Shown here: piece after piece, positions 29,101 to 35,000 of the stretch | Position numbering within the stretch: the first letter of the stretch is position 1 | Layout of the letters: the number at the start of each line of letters is the position of its first letter | DNA from: Symbiodinium natans | Lineage: Eukaryota > Sar > Dinophyceae > Suessiales > Symbiodiniaceae | Direction: 5' to 3' | DNA: 35,000 bases | Assembly (NCBI GenBank): GCA_905221605.1 | Contig: CAJNDS010000018.1 | Location: forward strand, 217,501-252,500 | Program-made: the position numbers and the translations under genes | Notes under the pieces: generated by a model | Seen by the model: the letters and a program-made list of their open reading frames with translations, nothing else | Databases searched by the model: none | Told to the model about the DNA's origin: nothing

Positions 29101-29240
29101 CGCCCTAAACCCTAAACCCTAAACCCTAAACCCTAAACCCTAAACCCTAAACCCTAAACCCTAAACCCTAAACCCCAAACCCTAAACCCTAAACTCTACA
29201 CCCTAAACCCTACAGAGTTTAGGGTTTAGGGTTTAGGGTG
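29101..29240. repeat. CCCTAAA array meeting a short TTTAGGG block
   Basis: About 15 C-rich units, then at 29217-29240 the orientation flips to TTTAGGG, giving a head-to-head telomere inversion. The following 29245-29886 is unique with an ATGTAAAC(A/G)GTGGGTTC pair (29410, 29551) and an AT-rich stretch (29640-29740). No gene recognised. Confidence 0.9.
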
Positions 29241-29886
29241 GTTTTGTGTCTTGGGCTCAGGGCCATTTGGGCAAGCTGGGTGAAACCCTAAGCCCTGCCC
29301 CCGACCTAAACTCCTCCCCTTCCCACCCCACCCAACCTCTCGAGCCTCAAAATGCCCAGCACAAACTGCCTGCGACTACGATTACGAGCCCCCCTCTCGC
29401 CCCGACAAAATGTAAACAGTGGGTTCTTAAGGGAGGGGGGTTCGACGGTGGTGTGTAACCCAAGGTTCCCGATACTCACTCAGGCTCCCTAGGCTTCCCT
29501 AAAGTTCCCTAGGTCCGCCATGAACCCCCTCCCTGAAGAACCCTATAACAATGTAAACGGTGGGTTCAAGTCTCACCATAACTTGAGGGTCTAGGTCGTG
29601 CAATAGTGGCTGTGCCTAGGACCCAGAAGAGGCTCTTGTTGTTGTTATTACGAATATATTCTTCTTCTTCTAACTATTATTACTATTTTTATGGTTATTA
29701 TGTATTAATATTGTTATATATGTACACATATCTTTTTCTTGAGGGGGGGTAGTTTTATTGGTAAAGCTCTTTGTTCCTAGGTTACTCTTGTGCCGAGTCT
29801 CTTCATATTGCCAGTATAAGGAAGAATACTTTCCCCTAAGCCCTAAATCCTAAACCCTAAACCCTAAATTTAAGAGCCTCCGGCTC

Positions 29887-30293
29887 AAGCCGCCGACCCC
29901 GCTGGAGCATAGTTGAGAGGTCTAAACCCGCTCGTATCATCCCAGCCTGCTCTGTGAAACGTTTGCGGGGGGGGTAGGGGGTAGCACCAGGACAAGCTCA
30001 AGCCAAAAAGACAGGTGGGTGGGGGTGGGGGGGGGGGGGGGGGGGGGGGGGGGTAGGGGGGGAGGGGGGGTGGTGGGGGGGGTGGGGGGGTGCCGAAAAA
30101 CGCTGATTTTGCTGAGGGCGCCCCTACCCCCCTGTGCTGAACCGCCTGTTTACGCTGTGCGGGTGGCGCGGTCCTCCACGAAAAAATTGTGCACCGACCC
30201 CCCCTCCCCCCCCGCGTTTTGGGGGGGTAAGGAGGAAAGAGGGAGGTTTTCACCTCCTCAAACCCATCCAACACGCCGCCAGGGTCGGCGGAC
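29887..30293. mobile_element. 407-bp inverted-repeat element with G/C tracts
   Basis: Left CCGCCGACCCCGCTGG pairs with right CCGCCAGGGTCGGCGG read inverted (about 13 of 16). The interior is G- and C-tract rich with a unique part (30092-30200). The minus- and plus-strand frames here are poly-Pro and poly-Gly artefacts. Confidence 0.6.
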
Positions 30294-30735
30294 CCTAAAC
30301 CCTAAACCCTAAACCCTAAACCCTAAACCCTAAACCCTAAACCCTAAACCCTAAACCCTAAACCCTAAACCCTAAACCCTAAACCCTAAACCCTAAACCC
30401 TAAACCCTTTGGGGTGGGGGGGCGGGTTCTTATGCAAGCAGTAGTTACCCTTTGTTATTCCTGGGATACTCGAGGGCCTCGGTGTGCGTTGAGGCAGGTT
30501 ACCGGCCCCCCGAAGCTGCAAAACTTTAGCCCCAGACCCGAAACCCTGAAGCCGCTCAACCCCCTAAAGCCCCTGAACTCCCTAAACTCCCTAAAGTCCC
30601 CAAACTCCCTAAACCCCCTAAACTCCCTAAACCCACTAAACCCCCTAAACCCCCTAAACCTCCAAAGCCCCCTAAACTCCTAAACCCTAAACCCTAAACC
30701 CTAAACCCTAAACCCTAAACCTAACCCTTAACCCC
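30293..30735. repeat. CCCTAAA array, unique island and CCCTAAACC/CTCCCTAAA variants
   Basis: Exact CCCTAAA units at 30293-30408, abutting the right end of the inverted-repeat element. A unique piece follows (30409-30535), then loose CCCCCTAAA/CTCCCTAAA units to 30690 and CCCTAAA to 30720. Confidence 0.9.
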
Positions 30736-30821
30736 CAAACGCCCCAAACCCTACGTTCCAGTTAAGCCTTCAACAACCCAGGATCCAGGCATGGAGCCCG
30801 CAGGGGCTCTTCATGGTAGAG

Positions 30822-31040
30822 TTTAGGGTTTAGGGTTTAGGGTTTAGGGTTTAGGGTTTGGGGTTTATAGGGCTTACAGGCTTATAGGCGTATAGGCTTA
30901 TAGGCTTATAGGCTTATAGGCTTGTAGGCTTATAGGCTTATAGGCTTATAGGCTTATAGGCTTATAGGCTTATAGGCTTATAGGCTTATAGGCTTATAGG
31001 CTTATAGACTTATAGGCTTAGTTTAGGGTTTAGGGTTTAG
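30822..31040. repeat. TTTAGGG block then 8-bp array (TAGGCTTA)n
   Basis: A TTTAGGG block (30822-30868) runs into about 16 near-exact units of TAGGCTTA (30880-31020) and back to TTTAGGG. The island before it (30765-30824, QQPRIQAWSPQGLFMVE) is open between arrays but unassigned. Confidence 0.95.
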
Positions 31041-31612
31041 AGGTTGGGAGGCTGTAGGGTGTAGGGCTTTCAGGTTTAGGGCTTTCGGGTCGGGTTTCGG
31101 GTTTAACCTCGAAGCCCTCCTTGGCGTGATGGGAGGCAATGCAAGAGATGCTTTGCTATGAGTCCTCCGGCTGCCAGGGAGGAATGAGCTTTAGGGGTTT
31201 CGGGGGTGATTAAGGGTTTTAGGGTTTTAGAGTTTTAGGGTTTTAGGGTTTTAGGGCTTTAGGGTTTTAGGGTTTTAGGGTTTTAGGGCTTAGAGTTGAG
31301 GGTTTAGGGTTTTTGGGTTTAGGGTGTTAGGGTTTAGGACACCGTCGGCCCTGCCGGAGGCGAGGTCCTAGGCATTGAAAAGGGTGTCTTTTTCATAAGG
31401 GCCATACGTAAGGGTCTTGTGATAAGGGTCTTAGAAGGCTATCATAAGGGCCTTATACGGGTCTACCAGGGTTTATAAGGGCTTATAAGGGTTTGTAGGG
31501 CTTATAAGGGCTTATAAGGGTTTATAAGGGTTTATAAGGGTTTATAAACGCTTCTAAGGGATGAACAAGGGTTTAGGGTTTAGGGTTTAGGGTTTAGGGT
31601 TTGTAAGGGCTT
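31041..31612. repeat. telomere-variant region with TTTTAGGG and TTTATAAGGG units
   Basis: TTTTAGGG 8-mers (31205-31290) and TTTATAAGGG 10-mers (31470-31555), with two short unique islands between (31105-31190 and 31338-31470). The first island encodes EALLGVMGGNARDALL before a stop, unassigned. Confidence 0.85.
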
Positions 31613-31914
31613 CTGCCACGGCCTTCCTTGAGACGTTGGTCTTGGGAAGGTTGGGGCTTTCCTTCGGCTGTTAACCTATCGGGCACTTGTTTGGGGGGCT
31701 TTCGGGTTTGGGGTTTAGGGTTTTGGGCTCCCGGGTTCGGTTTTTTTTTTTCGCCTTTTGGCGTTTGGGGTTTTTCGGGCGGACGTCATTTTAGGTAGTT
31801 CTGCTTTGAACTATGGGGTGAAGTGCAGGTGGAGGGTCTGCCCTAGACCGTGGGTTTAGGGTTTGCCGGTTTAAACCCTAAATCCCGAGAGCTAAGCCCG
31901 AAACCACCCGGCAG

Positions 31915-31990
31915 GGTTGTAGACTTCCGACGCGCCACAGTGACCACAGGCGCCTATCTGTTTCAGAGACTCCGGTATGCCATAATCAGG
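31915..31990 (+). CDS. possible orphan exon
   Basis: Follows CGGCAG with G and reads VVDFRRATVTTGAYL then FQRLRYAIIR up to a possible GA donor at 31991. It is flanked by degenerate telomere repeat on the left and a CCCTAAA array on the right. The amino-acid composition looks like real protein. Family not recognised. Confidence 0.4.
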
Positions 31991-32011
31991 GAACACACCC
32001 CGAACCATAAT

Positions 32012-32204
32012 AGGACCCTAAACCCTAAACCCTAAACCCTAAACCCTAAACCCTAATCCCTAAACCCTAAACCCTAAACCCTAAACCCTAAACCCTAAAC
32101 CCTAAACCCTAAACCCTAAACCCTAAACCCTAAACCCTAAACCCTAAACCCTAAACCCTAAACCCTAAACCCTAAACCCTAAACCCTAAACCCTAAACCC
32201 TAAA
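32012..32204. repeat. telomere-type array (CCCTAAA)n
   Basis: About 27 units with one CCCTAAT. Confidence 0.95.
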
Positions 32205-32336
32205 CCTTTTCTTGATGATGGGGCACTGGGGTCTCAGAGTTTTCCATTAGAAGCGCCCCGCTTTGTTGACCAGCCAAGTTTGGGGGAAAAGAAGCTGAGC
32301 TCAGTGTGTTTCGGGTTTGCTTGCGGATTTTCGGTT

Positions 32337-32640
32337 TAGGTTCCCTTATAGACCCCTTTAAGCAAAAAGGGCACCCTTTTTAAGCCTTGGTTACTGGGCA
32401 GCCTAGATTATCTATATACGGTCAGTTCTCTAAACTACGGCCCCTTTTCGGGCGCCTCATAATCTAGCAGCTCCAAAAAGTTTCAAAAGGGACCCTAACT
32501 TAGAGAATCCCCCCATCTATGGGGATTTTACGAAAATAAGGGACCCCAAATTTTGTCCCAAATTGTAGGATTCCCTTCTTAGAAGGACCCCAGAAGGTAC
32601 CCCCCTAGTTTCGGAAAAAGCCATGTATGGCTTGCTTGCA
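32337..32640. other. dispersed-repeat copy and unique hairpin-rich DNA
   Basis: AAAAAGGGCACCCTTTTTAA and CTTGGTTACTGGG mark a copy of the dispersed repeat. Then comes an inverted pair CTAGATTAT / ATAATCTAG (32403, 32458) and a hairpin around GAATCCCCCCATCTATGGGG. No coding frame seen. Confidence 0.5.
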
Positions 32641-32721
32641 GCAGGAGTAGAAAACAGAACACGGCCTGCCAAGATCCTCAGTGCAAAACCTCAAAGCAAC
32701 CCTGAAACCCTGCGGCTAAGC

Positions 32722-32928
32722 TTTAGGGTTTAGGGTTTAGGGTTTAGGGTTTAGGGTTTAGGGTTTAGGGTTTAGGGTTTAGGGTTTAGGGTTTAGGGTT
32801 TACGGTTTAGGGTTTAGGGTTTAGGGTTTAGGGTTTAGGGTTTAGGGTTTAGGGTTTAGGGTTTAGGGTTTAGAGTTCGGGGTTTAAGGTTTAGGTTTTA
32901 GGGTTTAGGGTTTAGGGTTTAGGGTTCT
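32722..32928. repeat. telomere-type array (TTTAGGG)n
   Basis: About 28 G-rich units, one of the longest in this orientation. The following 32930-33440 is unique DNA with short TTTAGGG pieces; no gene assigned. Confidence 0.95.
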
Positions 32929-33540
32929 AAACCCACGAACTCGAAGCCCTCGCCCAATGTAGAAGACCATTGTGCTAACCCACACCTGGCATGGCGCCGG
33001 GCGCGTGGTGTCCGGCCTGCCTCCAGGCACAGAGTGTTAGGGTGTTAGGGTTCATGGTTTAGAATTTAGGGTATAGGGTTTGGGTTTAGGGTTTAGGGCA
33101 ACGGGATTGATATCCCCTTTGCCCAAAGTTTTGGCAAAGAGTAAGGCCACCATGATAGTAGTAGTGTAGGGGTCGGAGTAATTGCGACTGATCGTATTCC
33201 CTTAGGGTCCATGTTTTTTTTTTACTATAATCATCCCCCCCAAATCCTGTTCTAAGTTGTAAGGGCCCGTACATTGGGCCAACGGTTGCTGCAACAACTC
33301 TCCGATTTGTTTAAGCATTGTTCACTATATTGTTGAGTTCAAAAATGTGGGTATTTTGGGCGCTCGCGGTTGGCAAACAGGAGTGTCAGACATGGCGCCA
33401 GGCTCTTTTGAGCGTTTGGTGCTGATAGCCACCCTAAGCACTAAAGCCTAAACCCTAAACCCTAAGCCCTCAACCTCAAACAACCTAAACCCAAAGCCTT
33501 AGAAGCCGTACCCGCCACCCCAAGTCCTAAAAGCCCGAAC

Positions 33541-33660
33541 CTAGCCTGGACTCCATCCACCCCAAGGTAAACCTTAATTTTAACGCTACGCGACCCGCCG
33601 CGGCCCGGCCCAGCGCATCCGCGTGAGCATGGTGATTCCGCAGCGCCCAAGTCGCTGCAC
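33541..33660 (-). CDS. possible minus-strand exon
   Basis: Reading the minus strand from 33660 gives an open frame with SRSVKIKVYLGVDGVQ followed by GCTAGG, a possible GC donor (33541 side). The KIKVYLGVDGVQ stretch looks protein-like. The plus strand of the same stretch has stops. Family not established. Confidence 0.25.
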
Positions 33661-33904
33661 CCCAAGCAATGAGGGTTGGGTTTAGGGTTTGTGGTTTGGG
33701 GTGCAGGGCTGAGGGTTAGTTTAGGGTTGCGGGGTTTGGGGGTTCACGCTTCACGATTTGGGGGGGTGGGGGCGCGGGGCTGCTGGGCGGGGCTTCAACT
33801 CCCCTACCGTACGCTTTCAGATCACCCATTCCAGGCAAAAAAAGGGGGTGCCTGTTCTCGCAACCTACACACCTTCGGCCCGAGGCCTCGGCGGCTTTAA
33901 GCCC

Positions 33905-34062
33905 TAAACCACAAGCCTTGAATCCTAAACCCTAAACCTAAAAACTGCGTCCTTAACCCTGAATCCTGAACCCTGAACCCTAAACCCTGAATTCTAAACC
34001 CTAAACCCTAAACCCTAAACCCTAAACCCTGAACCCTGAACCCTGAACCCTAAACCCCGAGT
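33905..34062. repeat. degenerate CCCTAAA / CCCTGAA array
   Basis: CCCTAAA with many CCCTGAA units. It leads into the open island at 34072. Confidence 0.85.
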
Positions 34063-34071
34063 TCTAAACGC

Positions 34072-34188
34072 TTGGGCTGTGTGATCGCAATCCCGGAGTG
34101 CTTTTGCGTTTTCATGCGATACCCAGGATCAGGCATCCCGTTGGAAAGGGCGCACAGAGTTGGAGCTGCAGTTTGGAACGTGATTTGA
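34072..34188 (+). CDS. possible orphan (terminal) exon
   Basis: Open for 38 codons in a unique island (LGCVIAIPECFCVF, MRYPGSGIPLERAHRVGAAV) ending with TGA at 34186-34188, between two degenerate telomere arrays. It could be a last exon. No family recognised. Confidence 0.33.
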   Translation: MGCVIAIPECFCVFMRYPGSGIPLERAHRVGAAVWNVI

Positions 34189-34365
34189 GTCCGCTGCAAA
34201 CCCTAAACCCCAAACCCCAAACCCTGAAGCCCAAGACCCCAACCCTAAAGAACTCCAAACCTCACCATTACACCCAAAACCGCAAACCTTAAGCCCTAAA
34301 CCGTAAACCCTAAACCCTAAACCTTAAACCCTGAACCCTGTAAACCCTAATCCTCAAACCGCCAG

Positions 34366-34441
34366 GCCCAACAAGATCAGCTCGGTGGGTGAGGACATGA
34401 CCTCGTCGTTTCGGGGAAAGGCCGACACGCGGAGGATTCAG
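34366..34441 (+). CDS. probable orphan exon of an unidentified gene
   Basis: A unique island with the complete local splice signature of the window: CGCCAG before, exon-initial G, 25 open codons (PNKISSVGEDMTSSF, RGKADTRRIQ), then GC at 34442-34443 directly followed by TTAGGG repeat. The neighbouring exons would be outside the window or in other islands. Family not recognised. Confidence 0.5.
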
Positions 34442-34444
34442 GCT

Positions 34445-34650
34445 TAGGGTTTATAGGGTTTATAGGGTTTATAGGGTTTACAGGTTTTATAGGGTTTATA
34501 GGGTTGATAGGGTTGATAGGGTTTATAGGGTTTATAGGGTTTATAGGGTTTATAGGGTTTATAGGGTTTATAGGGTTTCTAGGGTTTCGGGTTTAGGGTT
34601 TAGGGTTTAGGGTTAAGTTTTAAGGTTTAGGGTTTAGGGTTTAGGGCTAG
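34445..34650. repeat. 9-bp (TTTATAGGG)n array then TTTAGGG
   Basis: About 14 units of the 9-base variant (34450-34580) followed by TTTAGGG. Same variant as at 12968-13145. Confidence 0.95.
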
Positions 34651-34654
34651 GACC

Positions 34655-34752
34655 CAGAGTGGACCCTTATTTCTCTTTTGTTCGGGCCTTGGGTGACCTT
34701 GACGCAAGAAGGGGCACCCTTTTCTATTGCTAGGTTACTCTTGTGTCTAGTT
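34655..34752. mobile_element. dispersed repeat, fourth copy
   Basis: Contains GGACCCTTATTTCTCTTTTG, AAGGGGCACCCTTTTCTATT and CTAGGTTACTCTTGTGTCTA, the same order as at 822-936. Confidence 0.5.
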
Positions 34753-34767
34753 TGTTGTGAGTGCAGG

Positions 34768-34965
34768 GCTAGGGTTGATAGGGTTTAGGGTTTAGGGTTT
34801 AGGGTTTAGGGTTTAGGGTTTAGGGTTTATTACAGCGTTTTATGTGTTTTTTCTTAATCGTGTTTTATCGGTTTGGGGGTTGATAGGGTTTACAGGGTCC
34901 ATCGGGTTTATAGGGCTTATAGGGTTTACAGGGCTTAATAGGGTTTATAAGTTTTATCGGGTTTT
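34768..34965. repeat. TTTAGGG array and 9-bp variants at the window end
   Basis: TTTAGGG to 34830, a short AT-rich spacer, then TTTATAGGG/TTTACAGGG variants to about 34965. The window ends as a new CCCTAAA block begins (34990). Confidence 0.9.
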
Positions 34966-35000
34966 GTAGTATACGATTTCTTTTTAAGGTAAACCCTAAA

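Noticed and set aside
29885-30312. Proline-rich and glycine-rich frames
   Set aside because: Caused by G/C tracts inside an inverted-repeat element.

Overview
The window reads as nuclear DNA of a dinoflagellate, most like a coral symbiont of the Symbiodiniaceae. The evidence is: TTTAGGG/CCCTAAA telomere-type repeats everywhere, ubiquitin-like/ankyrin and ubiquitin-like/RCC1-like protein families that I know as abundant in Symbiodinium, and introns with GC, GA or GT at the 5' end and AG|G at the 3' end, a known dinoflagellate habit. More than half of the window is telomere-type repeat (exact 7-mers plus 7-10 bp variants, in both orientations) broken by short unique islands. Most long open frames lie in repeats and are not genes. 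The real genes are cut into exons of 33-150 bp that no simple ORF scan can see.

Layout, all on the + strand. (1) About 677-10162: seven collinear exons of an NAD(P)-binding atypical short-chain dehydrogenase-like protein; its 5' part lies left of the window. (2) 10599-12068: an uninterrupted gene with an N-terminal ubiquitin-like domain and ten 41-residue RCC1-like repeats. (3) 14563-20375: ubiquitin-like/ankyrin gene A, five exons, 437 residues. (4) 23625-28942: its paralogue, gene B, thirteen exons, 425 residues. Regions 12120-14560, 20376-23600 and 28943-35000 hold arrays, small inverted-repeat elements and orphan exon-like islands (best one 34366-34441).

The main result concerns how the exons are separated. 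All 22 introns I could place in the three split genes end in AG followed by an exon-initial G. Their 5' ends are GC (10), GA (8) or GT (4). In 16 of 22 the first two intron bases equal the first two bases of the next exon, as expected if each intron is an insertion that duplicated its target. Two kinds of insertion are visible. One is terminal-inverted-repeat elements with 4-bp target duplications of the form GNNN: the left copy of the duplication supplies the donor and the element's own end (often TAAG) supplies the acceptor. The other is blocks of telomere repeat with 6-15 bp target duplications. Genes A and B share only one intron position in their homologous first 100 codons, so the other introns there were gained or lost after the duplication. 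I regard telomere-repeat blocks inserted into coding sequence and removable as introns as the candidate undescribed system; inverted-repeat introners are already known in dinoflagellates. Splicing itself is inferred from frame and homology, not observed.
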